A stretch of DNA of 64,000 bases, taken from NCBI GenBank assembly GCA_963556065.3, contig CAUVYH020000027.1, positions 248,001-312,000 on the forward strand, in the 5' to 3' direction. Of this stretch, positions 48,516-57,248 are shown in pieces (the first letter of the stretch is position 1; each line of letters opens with the position of its first letter). A program made the position numbers and the translations under genes. Origin of the DNA: JBAXTE01 sp963556065 (GTDB lineage Bacteria; Bacteroidota; Bacteroidia; Bacteroidales; WCHB1-69). The notes under the pieces were generated by a model, which saw only the letters and a program-made list of their open reading frames with translations, was not told the DNA's origin and did not search any database.

Positions 48516-49019
48516 AAAAATTAATGAGTTGATGGGCGGATTGCCAAGTGTGTGTTTTACTTTTCACTTTATGACTTTCACCTTTTTACTGATTTCCGGT
48601 TTTGCTATTAATGCTAGTCCATTCGTTAAGGGGGACTTGTGTTTTGACTAAAAGCGTAACCGTTGTCCGATTAATTTTCAATACAATTAGCTCTTTAATT
48701 TATTAACATAAATCATTGTCATTCTGAACGATAGTGAAGAATCTCATTGTTAAATTTAATTTTTATCAGATAGACAATATTGATTGAAAATTTATATCTG
48801 TCTTTAAAGGACAACAATGCAAAAAGAACAAACATTTGCAGGCCATTTCAACGCCCAGATTTTGGAGTAAGACACGTAATTTGTACTTTTAAATAAATAA
48901 ATTCTAATTAATTTTTTTATTTATTGGCAATACGGATCGCCTGTAGCAAATATTAAATATTTAATATTCAATAATATATCAATTATTAACAAATTATATC
49001 CTAGAATTTAATAAATACA
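48516..49019. other. AT-rich intergenic region
   Basis: No gene seen. It holds a degenerate copy (48718-48750, GTCATTCTGAACGATAGTGA then AGAATCTC) of the CATxCTGAGCGAAGCGAAGxATCT sequence found three times in the 54 kb repeats, then very AT-rich DNA upstream of the next promoter. Confidence 0.5.
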
Positions 49020-49052
49020 TTTGATTTTGTAAAATAAAAAACAATACATTTG
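49020..49052 (+). promoter_or_regulatory. promoter of the beta-helix T9SS gene
   Basis: TTTG at 49020-49023 and TACATTTG at 49045-49052 with a 21-bp gap; a second TTTG at 49026-49029 would give 15 bp. The ATG is 44 bp downstream. Confidence 0.65.
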
Positions 49053-49096
49053 CTTCGTAAAATCAACTTTATATATTAACAAAAAACAAAAAAGTT

Positions 49097-52000
49097 ATGA
49101 AAAAACACCCTCCGTGTGCATTTCAACACACAACCCCGCAACTCCGCCAAAAAGCGAAAAAGCCGCTATCGGCTTTAATTCTCGCCCTGCTTTTGCTCCC
49201 CTTTGCCGGAAAAAGTCAGAGTACATGTCAAACTGCAGCGGCTCATACTCCAAGCATAAATTTGCAGTGGACTACCATTACCCCCAATGCCAGCGAGTAT
49301 TGGTTAACGTTTGTAGGCGATACTTCCACGATGTATTATGCCACAGTTAATGTTGCAGATACTGCAAGCACCAAGCCTGAGCTTATTAATGCAACCTTAT
49401 ATAGCGGTAGTTGTACCCAGTTGGTACAGCTTGTTCAGGATTCCGTTATTATTTACGATAGCATTATTCAAGGGCAACAGTACTTTTTAAAACTCTTATT
49501 TACGGCTAAACCCGATTCTTTCAACTTGCAATCACTGGTTTCGGAAGCAAAAGATGTAAGTTGGAACTGTCCGTCTAATACATGCGATAATATTGTTCAA
49601 AACAGCAATTTCTTATCCATGGCGAATCCGAATTTCCTTAATAGCTTCAATAGCCCGTTTACGTTTCCACATTTAATTTGCGCCTGGGGCTCTTATCACT
49701 TAACGCCTTTAGCAAATACGGGAGTAGCAACCCCTCCAGGCCCCGATGCCGGATATGCAAATATGTTTGCTCGAAGTAATGGAACAACCCAAGAAGGGGA
49801 AGGTATTTTCCAAAACATCACGTTGCCTGCCGGGACCTATGATGTTGGAATTTCGTACAAGCGGGGATCCATAGGAACAGGTTCATGCGATCATTTACTG
49901 GTGGATATAGCGCCACAGGGCTTTAATGCTTTGGATAATCAGCTGATAGGTGCAGATGTAAATGCACTTAACATTACCAACATCAACAATACCGGTAGCT
50001 GGACAACCGCAATCGGCTCTTTTACCAACAATACTACCGGTGCCTATAGATTAATCGTTATGCCGTATCAGGATCAGGTAAACCAAAATGACCCTTACGT
50101 TATGATTGACAATATCCACGTTACACGAATACCCACGGTTAGCATTCAAACCGGTGTTATCTGTGGAAACAATGCAACAATCACTTATAGTGCTCAAACA
50201 TGCTATCAAACACTTACATCCATTGCATGGAACTATGGCGACGGACAAACATCGGGAAGTTTATCTCCAAGCCAGACAAGCACAACTCACACGTACGGTT
50301 CGTCCGGTGTCTATACTGTAACACTGACCCTAAATTACAACTACCTTTCGATGCCTCAAACCCGTACCTATACTAAACAAATACATGTTGGAGCCCTAAC
50401 GGTCGATATTACAGGAAATCATAATACTTGCAGCGCCACTTCCACTTCCACCTATTCCATATCCAATCCCGATCCCAACCAAACGTACCAGTGGGCAATT
50501 TCTCCGGCAAACGGAGGAACGATAACTTACAACAACACGAGTGCAACCGTGGTATGGAACAACAGCAACCTTACAAACGCTACTCCTGCTTATGTTAATG
50601 TAACCGATGCCTGCGGAACCGTGACAAGTTTTAAAGTTTGGAAATGTTGTCAAAAACCAAACACGTACGATAATGTTTATGCAAACCAAACAATTACCTC
50701 AAATTTTCCGGATGGAGTGGTTTATATTAACGGAACGGTTACAATTGACAGCGACATCGCACAATCCAATACAAAATTCATCATGGGGCAAGAAGCAAAG
50801 ATTATTGTAAATGCGCCCTATACATTTACCGTAAGTACTAGCAATTCGACCTTTACCGCCGGCTGCAATTATATGTGGGATGGCATATATACAGGCAGCA
50901 CACAAAGCAAAGTAAGACTTTCAAGTGCAGGCGAAATTAGTGGTGCAATAAATGCGGTTAACTCTACAAACGGAGGCAATTTTGAAATAACAAACTCTAC
51001 TTTTAAGGATAATTACATTGCCATTAAGGTAACCGGGTATCACCCGTTCTTGAATCCCACAAATCATCCGGGAATCGTGTATGGTTCCACCTTTAAAAAT
51101 GTAAACGGCCTAATTGCGCCTTATGCCGGCCAAAAGTCGTACACCGGCATATATACCTACAATGTTTACGAGTTAACCATCGGTTCGAATGCACAAGCAG
51201 AAAATACTTTTGACAACTTGTTTTGCGGGGTACAATCGTACAACTCGTATATCACCCTTAATAAAAACACTTTCCAAAACATAAAAAGAACCTCCCTCAT
51301 CTTATGCCCTATTTCCTATCCGGCCGATTATATTAGTTTGGTGTGCGAAACGGCCGTTCATGTGGCTCGAATACAACAAGTATTAACGTACTCTCCGGTA
51401 GTTCGGCTTACCAGCGACATCACAAACCAAAACAAGTTTACCAACTGCGATAAAGCCTACTATGGATACAAAGCATTGCAAACCGTTTCCTATAACACGA
51501 TTAACACGACCACATGCGGAATTCTTTGCCGCGATATGGTAAACGGATCTACATTTGCCAACAACACGATAAACGGGGCCCAACAGGGAATTTACATCAT
51601 AAACGCATTGCCGGAAGTTAAAAACACCACGATAAAGCAAAACGACATCACCGGTGTTCCTGCTGCAGGTTTTGGTATTAGTATTACAAACTGTAAATCG
51701 GATGCTACCAACAAAGTGGATATCCACGACAATACCATTGGGATAACCGGAAACAGTGCATGCAAGGGAATAGTGGCAACCGGCTGCGACTATATTTCAA
51801 TTAACGGCAACAACCAAATTAGTTGTGCGGCTCTTAACACCTCGGCTACCCGAACCACAAACCGCGGTATAAGTGTTAGCGATTGCCCCAACAGCATGGT
51901 AAAGGGCAATGTCCTTACCCGGTTAGGCACCGGTATTTGGGCCGAAGGGCTGCAAACGGGTACACAGTTTCAATGCAACACCCTAACCCAGAACTATTAC

Positions 52001-53038
52001 GGATTTTATTTGCCAAATTCGGGGACTGTGGCTACCGTTTACAACAACCAAGGCACTTCTGCCATGCCAAACGATAACCAATGGACCGACCACCCAAGCC
52101 CGGATAATGGAATTAATACATATAGGATTACTGGGGATGCAAACTCAACAATATATCCATCAAGAAATTGGTATTATAGAGCTGGAACAAACAGTTATTA
52201 TCCAAATGTAGGTATTCCAAATCCAGCAACTTCTTTTGCTGCAATGTCTCAATTGCCATCTAACTATCCTTCTCCATGTGGAAGTAAAGGCGGAGATGAT
52301 GAAAATACAGCAAATACTGATAGCACTTCTATTATGGAAACAATCATCCCCGATAGTGCAAATTTAGCCGTTCAAATGCGCTATTTGTACATGTCGATGC
52401 TATTTAGCAGCAATGCCGAACAATTTGCAACGGAAATTTCGCAAGACGGGCAAGGGTTATACCTGAATATTCCGTTGATTGCAAAAATTAACGAACTGGC
52501 GCAAAACGACACCACCATCGACAGTGCCATTGTATTGAACAACATGCTGGCACCTGTAAACGAGATGGAAACTTATCGTAAATTTGTCAATGCTGTTTAT
52601 TTAAACAACGTGGTGAAAGAAATACAACCATCGACCGAATTGATTGATGAGCTTTACACCATTGCCGATATGGCTCCCAATATCGGTGGCGAAGCCGTTT
52701 ATATTGCCCGCGCCATCCTTAATTACGACCCCGAACTGATGCATCGCGACAATATAATAATTCCGCTTAAAACCGCCCCGGATAAAGAGAATATTCAATA
52801 TTATCCCAATCCGGCAAGCGATGTGCTAACCGTTGTTTCAACCGGTAATTTTGCACCGAACAGCAAAATTGAGCTTTACGACATTACCGGACGGTTGGTG
52901 TTTGGCGCTGCCATTAATTCGGAATCGAGCAATACTTCCATTAGCCTGAAAGATATTAAACAGGGTTTATATCTTTGTGTAATTAAAAACGGAGAGAAAA
53001 TAATCTCTTCTTCTAAAATTTCTGTTATTAAACAATAA
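49097..53038 (+). CDS. secreted beta-helix protein with PKD domain and T9SS type A tail
   Basis: 1313 aa. A long N-terminal region with Lys/Arg (1-22) precedes the hydrophobic signal segment (SALILALLLLPFAGKSQ, about 24-40). A beta-sandwich domain (about 150-350; NSNFLSMANPNFL, GTYDVGISYKRG, VMIDNIHV) comes next, then a PKD domain (IAWNYGDG), a PKD-like domain (YQWAISPANGG), and a right-handed parallel beta-helix (about 530-1000) rich in Asn-ladder repeats such as NTFQNI, NNTINGAQQGIYI and GNVLTRLGTGIWAEG. A helical linker and a type A sorting domain (YYPNPASDVLTVV...KISVIKQ) finish it. Parallel beta-helices of this kind bind or cleave polysaccharides; no catalytic triad is evident to me. An AT-rich patch (about 52106-52320) with different codon use lies before the C-terminal part. 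Confidence 0.85.
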   Translation: MKKHPPCAFQHTTPQLRQKAKKPLSALILALLLLPFAGKSQSTCQTAAAHTPSINLQWTTITPNASEYWLTFVGDTSTMYYATVNVADTASTKPELINATLYSGSCTQLVQLVQDSVIIYDSIIQGQQYFLKLLFTAKPDSFNLQSLVSEAKDVSWNCPSNTCDNIVQNSNFLSMANPNFLNSFNSPFTFPHLICAWGSYHLTPLANTGVATPPGPDAGYANMFARSNGTTQEGEGIFQNITLPAGTYDVGISYKRGSIGTGSCDHLLVDIAPQGFNALDNQLIGADVNALNITNINNTGSWTTAIGSFTNNTTGAYRLIVMPYQDQVNQNDPYVMIDNIHVTRIPTVSIQTGVICGNNATITYSAQTCYQTLTSIAWNYGDGQTSGSLSPSQTSTTHTYGSSGVYTVTLTLNYNYLSMPQTRTYTKQIHVGALTVDITGNHNTCSATSTSTYSISNPDPNQTYQWAISPANGGTITYNNTSATVVWNNSNLTNATPAYVNVTDACGTVTSFKVWKCCQKPNTYDNVYANQTITSNFPDGVVYINGTVTIDSDIAQSNTKFIMGQEAKIIVNAPYTFTVSTSNSTFTAGCNYMWDGIYTGSTQSKVRLSSAGEISGAINAVNSTNGGNFEITNSTFKDNYIAIKVTGYHPFLNPTNHPGIVYGSTFKNVNGLIAPYAGQKSYTGIYTYNVYELTIGSNAQAENTFDNLFCGVQSYNSYITLNKNTFQNIKRTSLILCPISYPADYISLVCETAVHVARIQQVLTYSPVVRLTSDITNQNKFTNCDKAYYGYKALQTVSYNTINTTTCGILCRDMVNGSTFANNTINGAQQGIYIINALPEVKNTTIKQNDITGVPAAGFGISITNCKSDATNKVDIHDNTIGITGNSACKGIVATGCDYISINGNNQISCAALNTSATRTTNRGISVSDCPNSMVKGNVLTRLGTGIWAEGLQTGTQFQCNTLTQNYYGFYLPNSGTVATVYNNQGTSAMPNDNQWTDHPSPDNGINTYRITGDANSTIYPSRNWYYRAGTNSYYPNVGIPNPATSFAAMSQLPSNYPSPCGSKGGDDENTANTDSTSIMETIIPDSANLAVQMRYLYMSMLFSSNAEQFATEISQDGQGLYLNIPLIAKINELAQNDTTIDSAIVLNNMLAPVNEMETYRKFVNAVYLNNVVKEIQPSTELIDELYTIADMAPNIGGEAVYIARAILNYDPELMHRDNIIIPLKTAPDKENIQYYPNPASDVLTVVSTGNFAPNSKIELYDITGRLVFGAAINSESSNTSISLKDIKQGLYLCVIKNGEKIISSSKISVIKQ

Positions 53039-53047
53039 CAATTCTTT

Positions 53048-53055
53048 TATCTTTG
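53048..53055 (+). promoter_or_regulatory. -7 box embedded upstream of a terminator hairpin
   Basis: TATCTTTG matches TAnnTTTG and ends at the first base of the palindrome at 53055-53080. A start about 6-7 nt downstream would fall in the left arm of that palindrome. No clear -33 TTTG. Confidence 0.45.
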
Positions 53056-53086
53056 CATTACGGGAATATTCCCGTAATGCTTTTTT
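53055..53086 (+). terminator. terminator of the beta-helix gene
   Basis: A perfect 26-bp palindrome (arms 53055-53067 and 53068-53080, GCATTACGGGAAT and its complement) followed by TTTTTT, 17 bp after the stop of the upstream gene and 3 bp before the ATG of the next. Confidence 0.88.
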
Positions 53087-53088
53087 AT

Positions 53089-54273
53089 ATGAAGAAAACC
53101 ATACTAATAATATTCTTTATTCTTACACAAGGTGTTTTTTATGCCCAAAACTTGGTTCCTAATCCAAGTTTTGAAGAATTTTCACAATGTCCTCAAAGTA
53201 TGAATCAAATAAATTTAGCATTTTTTTGGTATTGTGAAGCAATTAACCACTCAGAAGGGGACTTTTTTAATATGTGTGACTCAACTTTGGGAGGAGTATG
53301 GCATTTTTATCAAACCCAAATCCCTCATACAGGAAATGGGATGGCCGGTTTTGCTATATATTCAAGTCCAAGTGCCAATTATGAATATCGAGAATATGAC
53401 AAAGTTAAATTAACGCAATTGTTAAGTCCAAACACAACCTATTGTATTTCTTATTATGTTTCTCTAGTTGGATATTCTACTTATGCTATTGATGCACTTT
53501 GCGCCTGTATTTCAACAGACAGTTTACTTTGTCAGGATCCCAATATTATGTTGTTGCCCTGCCCAAATTTTGTTTGTAATATTGCCGGAAACATAATAAA
53601 AGATACGTCAAATTGGATTAAGGTAACCATGAGTTATATGGCTCAAGGCGGAGAACAATTTCTTACCCTTGGGAATTTTAAAACCACACCACAGGTGATT
53701 TCAGAAAATACTGGGCAAACTCTTGGTTGGCAAACCTATTATTTTATCGACGACGTAGCCGTATATGAGTGCGATACTCCGGAGTATCCGGCCAATGTTC
53801 CCGACCAAAAGCCATGCAAAGGCGAAACCGTTACCCTCGGTTCGCAAACCCGCCCGCAATACCTGTACGAGTGGAAAGATGCCGCAGGAAATATCATCGG
53901 CAACCAAGGCTCCATCACCATCGTGGCAGACACGTCCACATATTATGTACTTAAGCAAAAGGATTTCAAGTTCAACGAAACCGCCGACACCTGCTTTATC
54001 ACCGTGGATCCTTTCTGCCTGCATATACCCAACGTCATCACCCCGAATGGCGATGGTTCCAACGATTTTTTTGTCATTCAGGGAGATCCTGAATTATCGT
54101 TAAATTTGCAACTGTTTAACCGCTGGGGAAAAATCGTTTATCAAAACAATCATTATCGTAATAACTGGCCTGCCAAAGACATTGCCGATGGGGTTTACTT
54201 TTATGTTGTAAAAGCAACCTCGGCTACCGGGGAATCGAAGGAGTACCAAGGGAGTGTAGGTGTGGTCAGGTAA
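53089..54273 (+). CDS. CHU_C (gliding-motility-type) T9SS surface protein
   Basis: 394 aa from the ATG at 53089, which begins a clean signal peptide (MKKTILIIFFILTQGVFYAQ). An in-frame ATG at 53053 would place the terminator palindrome inside the coding sequence, so I reject it. The first domain (about 20-220) starts NLVPNPSFEEFSQCP and has REYDKVKLTQLL and ISYYVSL, a beta-sandwich found in many Bacteroidota surface proteins. An Ig-like domain (KPCKGETVTLG, YEWKDAAGN) and a CHU_C domain (IPNVITPNGDGSNDFFVI, FNRWGKIVY, DGVYFYVVKA) follow. Base composition switches from AT-rich to more GC-rich near 53755, between passenger and C-terminal module. The last about 50 bp of the gene recur downstream in a 200-bp tandem repeat. 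Confidence 0.9.
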   Translation: MKKTILIIFFILTQGVFYAQNLVPNPSFEEFSQCPQSMNQINLAFFWYCEAINHSEGDFFNMCDSTLGGVWHFYQTQIPHTGNGMAGFAIYSSPSANYEYREYDKVKLTQLLSPNTTYCISYYVSLVGYSTYAIDALCACISTDSLLCQDPNIMLLPCPNFVCNIAGNIIKDTSNWIKVTMSYMAQGGEQFLTLGNFKTTPQVISENTGQTLGWQTYYFIDDVAVYECDTPEYPANVPDQKPCKGETVTLGSQTRPQYLYEWKDAAGNIIGNQGSITIVADTSTYYVLKQKDFKFNETADTCFITVDPFCLHIPNVITPNGDGSNDFFVIQGDPELSLNLQLFNRWGKIVYQNNHYRNNWPAKDIADGVYFYVVKATSATGESKEYQGSVGVVR

Positions 54274-54825
54274 GAGGGAAAAGTCCATAAAGGTGAAAGT
54301 CTATAAAGGGAAAAGGCGAAAGGGAAAAAGAAGGTTGTAAGGGAAACAATAATATTTTCCTCACGCTAATTGCTTTGTCATGCTGAGCGAAGCGAAGCAT
54401 CTGTATTGACAAAGCCAATCTCTGCTACCGGGGAATCGAAGGAGTACCAAGGGAGTGTAAGTGTGGTCAGGTAAGAGGGAAAAGTCCATAAAGGTGAAAG
54501 GCTATAAAGGGAAAAGGCGAAAGGGAAAAAGAAGGTTGTAAAGGAAACAATAATATTTTCTTCACACTAATTGCTTTGTCATGCTGAGCGAAGCGAAGCA
54601 TCTGTATTGACAAAGCCAATCTCTGCTACCGGGGAATCGAAGGAGTGCCAAGGAAGTATAAGTGTGGTCAGGTAAGAGGGAAAAGTCCATAAAGGTGAAA
54701 GTCTATAAAGGGAAAAGGCGAAAGGGAAAAAGAAGGTTGTAAGGGAAACAATAATATTTTCTTCACACTAATTGCTTTGTCATGCTGAGCGAAGCGGAGC
54801 ATCTGTACCGACAAAGCCAATCCAA
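54223..54825 (+). repeat. 200-bp tandem repeat, three copies, first overlapping the gene end
   Basis: Units begin at GCTACCGGGGAATCGAAGGA at 54223, 54424 and about 54624 (steps of 201 and 200 bp). Each contains the last 17 codons of the preceding gene with its stop (TAA after GTCAGG), a purine-rich GGGAAAAGGCGAAAGGG tract and CATGCTGAGCGAAGCG(A/G)AGCATC. Copies differ by a few substitutions. From 54826 to 55061 the spacer holds diverged fragments, including a truncated piece of the palindromic element (TGGATCCTCGAAAAACAACG, 55026-55045). Confidence 0.9.
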
Positions 54826-55061
54826 GTCATTATTTAAACTACGTTGAGAATCTCTGATTTTCATCACCCTTTAGGCTATGCAGTGCTATGCGTTGAGCCT
54901 GCCGAAACGAGCTTGCCGAACCGGTTGGGGCAATATGAAAATCGGTGGAACAATACAATATTAGGAATGATGTAAATAAAGAAAACCAATAAAGACTACT
55001 CCTATTCGATCCTTTAATTTTTTAGTGGATCCTCGAAAAACAACGAAAACTAGCGATTAGA

Positions 55062-55092
55062 GTAATCGGATGACTTCAAGTCATCCGATTAC
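55062..55092. repeat. perfect 15-bp inverted repeat
   Basis: GTAATCGGATGACTT at 55062-55076 and its exact complement at 55078-55092 around a single C. No T-run. It lies between the tandem repeats and the 3' end of the convergent ridA gene, so it may serve as a 3' barrier or be a mobile palindrome. Confidence 0.6.
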
Positions 55093-55205
55093 TACTACTG
55101 GTGTTTCCGGTTTTTCTATCAACTTATCAACAATAAACCAATCAACAAAAAAGCAGAACTGATCCATCCGAACAGCCCTGCTTTATAAATTTCATTTTTC
55201 AGCGA

Positions 55206-55580
55206 TTATCGCACTGCAATCGATTCAATTTCTACTAAAACGCCTAATGGTAAACGACTTACGCCAAAAGCAGCGCGTGCCGGCGGATTTTCGGGAAAGC
55301 GGGTAGCATATACCGCATTCATTGCCTGAAAATTATCCATGTCGCTTAACAAGCAAGTAGTTTTTACGACATTAGAAAAATCGAGGCCTGCCTCTGCCAA
55401 AATAGCACCGATGTTTTTCATTACCTGTTCGGTTTGAGCTTCTATTCCTTCCGGAACCTGGCCCGATAGCGGATTAACCGGAATTTGTCCGGAGATAAAC
55501 ACCATGCCATTGGCTTCGATAGCTTGGCTGTATGGGCCGATAGCTTTAGGAGCGTTGTTTGTGTGGATTACTTTTTTCAT
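55206..55580 (-). CDS. RidA-family reactive-intermediate deaminase
   Basis: 124 aa from the ATG at 55580 (a TTG at 55604 would give 8 unlikely extra residues). It has the RidA/YjgF signature throughout: APKAIGPYSQAI, VFISGQIPVNP, a central TCLLSDM strand, and PPARAAFGVSRLPLGVLVEIE with the substrate-carboxylate Arg. Family members are trimeric and hydrolyse reactive 2-aminoacrylate/imines made by PLP enzymes such as threonine dehydratase. It stands alone, with no linked PLP-enzyme gene in the window. Confidence 0.94.
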   Translation of the reverse strand: MKKVIHTNNAPKAIGPYSQAIEANGMVFISGQIPVNPLSGQVPEGIEAQTEQVMKNIGAILAEAGLDFSNVVKTTCLLSDMDNFQAMNAVYATRFPENPPARAAFGVSRLPLGVLVEIESIAVR

Positions 55581-55825
55581 TTTATAAGAATTAAGAATAT
55601 TCAAGTAAGAATTGAGAAAGAACGTGAAAAGATTATTTGTGAAACGTGAAATTTAGCATTTTTCTTTCACCGTGAACTGTCCACTTTTCACCGTTCACCA
55701 TTTATCATACAAACTTATAACAAAAAAATGAGACAAACAAATCGGTAAAAAAGCACGGTTTATTTAATTGTCAGTATAAAATAAGGTATAATCTATTGAT
55801 TTTACGAATAAAAAAACGTTAAAGG

Positions 55826-55857
55826 GTTGTGTGATAAAAAGAAAAAGTGTAATTTTG
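55826..55857 (+). promoter_or_regulatory. promoter of the rpsF-rpsR-rplI operon
   Basis: TTG (55827-55829) and TAATTTTG (55850-55857) with a 20-bp gap; the ATG of rpsF is 49 bp beyond. The rest of the 55581-55906 spacer holds imperfect GTGAAC/TTCAC repeats and no gene. Confidence 0.7.
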
Positions 55858-55906
55858 CGGTCTTAAATACAAAACAAACAAATTAACCATTAAAAGTTAA
55901 ACAATT

Positions 55907-56263
55907 ATGTCAAATCAGTATGAAACCGTTTTCATTATGACTCCCGTTTTGTCTGACGATCAGATGAAGGAAGCGGTTAGCAAGTATGAGAAGTTTCTCA
56001 CCGAAGCCGGTGCAGAGATTGTCCATCAGGAAAACTGGGGTTTGCGCAAATTAGCTTACCCAATTCAAAAAAAGAGTTCCGGCTTTTATCACTTAATCGA
56101 GTATAAAGCTGCAGGTGAAATTATCGCTAAAGTTGAAATTCAACTTAAACGAGACGAACGAATTTTACGATTCTTAACCGTAAAATTGGACAAACACGCT
56201 GTTATCTATAACGAAAAGAAGCGCGACAACAAAAAGAATGCTCAGGAGAGCAAACAAAACTAA
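55907..56263 (+). CDS. rpsF: 30S ribosomal protein S6
   Basis: 118 aa, starting MSNQYETVFIMTPVLSDDQ, with the S6 core ENWGLRKLAYPIQKKSSGFY and RDERILRFLTVKL and a basic Lys/Asn tail. It binds S18 and the central domain of 16S rRNA. It is first in a three-gene ribosomal operon, 13 bp before rpsR. Confidence 0.97.
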   Translation: MSNQYETVFIMTPVLSDDQMKEAVSKYEKFLTEAGAEIVHQENWGLRKLAYPIQKKSSGFYHLIEYKAAGEIIAKVEIQLKRDERILRFLTVKLDKHAVIYNEKKRDNKKNAQESKQN

Positions 56264-56276
56264 ACCTGATTGAACA

Positions 56277-56543
56277 ATGGCAAATCAAACCGAAATTAAA
56301 TATTTAACCCCGATAGCGGTAGATATTAGAAAGAAAAAGTATTGCAGATTCAAAAAAATGGGAATCAAATACATTGACTATAAAGATGCAAATTTCCTAC
56401 TCAGATTCGTTAACGAACAGGGTAAAATTTTACCTCGCCGAGTTACCGGAACCTCTTTAAAATACCAACGCAAGGTGGCTCAGGCTGTAAAAAGAGCTCG
56501 TCACTTATCGTTAATGCCTTACGTAGCAGATTTGTTGAAATAA
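56277..56543 (+). CDS. rpsR: 30S ribosomal protein S18
   Basis: 88 aa with the S18 signature YIDYKDANFLLRFVNEQGKI and LPRRVTGTSLKYQRKV, and KRARHLSLMPY at the C-terminus. It forms a heterodimer with S6 on the platform of the 30S subunit. The operon lacks the ssb or priB gene found between rpsF and rpsR in many other phyla. Confidence 0.97.
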   Translation: MANQTEIKYLTPIAVDIRKKKYCRFKKMGIKYIDYKDANFLLRFVNEQGKILPRRVTGTSLKYQRKVAQAVKRARHLSLMPYVADLLK

Positions 56544-56559
56544 TTTAAAACAAGGAACA

Positions 56560-57009
56560 ATGGAAGTTATCTTAATACAAGACATTGCTAATCTCGGATT
56601 TACGGATGAGGTAGTAAATGTGAAAAACGGTTACGCTCGTAACTATTTATTCCCAAAAGGAATGGCTAAAGCAGCCACCGAAACCAATAGAAAAATTTTA
56701 GCCGAAAACCTTAAGCAAAAAGCATTTAAAGCTGAAAAAATACTTAAAGAAGCACAAGAGCTTTGTTCGAAAATTGAAGGTATTACTTTAAAAATAGGTA
56801 CAAAAGCATCTGAAAAAGGTAAAATTTTCGGTTCGGTTACTACTGTTCAAGTTGCTGATGCGCTTAAAGAACAAACCAATTTGGAAATTGATCGTAGAAA
56901 GATCTCTATAGACGGCAATGCGATCAAAGAAGTAGGAACTTACACGGGAAAAGTTCATTTTCACAAAGAAGTTAAAGCTGCTTTTAATATTGAAGTGTTT
57001 GCAGAATAA
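56560..57009 (+). CDS. rplI: 50S ribosomal protein L9
   Basis: 149 aa with the N-terminal rRNA-binding domain (VILIQDIANLGFTDEVVNVK, GYARNYLFPKGMA), the long connecting helix, and the C-terminal domain (GSVTTVQVADAL, KISIDGNAIKEVGTY). Normal length. Last gene of the operon, followed by a terminator. Confidence 0.97.
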   Translation: MEVILIQDIANLGFTDEVVNVKNGYARNYLFPKGMAKAATETNRKILAENLKQKAFKAEKILKEAQELCSKIEGITLKIGTKASEKGKIFGSVTTVQVADALKEQTNLEIDRRKISIDGNAIKEVGTYTGKVHFHKEVKAAFNIEVFAE

Positions 57010-57036
57010 TTTTTTTCAAGCATAAAATAAAAAAAA

Positions 57037-57065
57037 ATCTCCAATTTTTTTGGAGATTTTTTTTT
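57037..57065 (+). terminator. terminator of the rpsF-rpsR-rplI operon
   Basis: ATCTCCAA (57037-57044) pairs with TTGGAGAT (57050-57057), preceded by A7 and followed by a T-run to 57065. Confidence 0.88.
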
Positions 57066-57248
57066 ATAAAGTATGGTGCCGTGTTTCTATGATTTAAAGA
57101 ATCACGCATCTCAAAATTTGTTTATCCGTCGGATTTAATGTTTCTTAAAAAAACGGCTTTTATATCTTATTTTAATTTTTTTGAAAAAAATAATTCTTAA
57201 ATTAGCACTCACAAAATCAAGTTCCACATAAACAAATCAGACATTCGC

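Noticed and set aside
54223..54825. CRISPR array
   Set aside because: Units are 200 bp and contiguous without unique spacers, and no cas gene is nearby.
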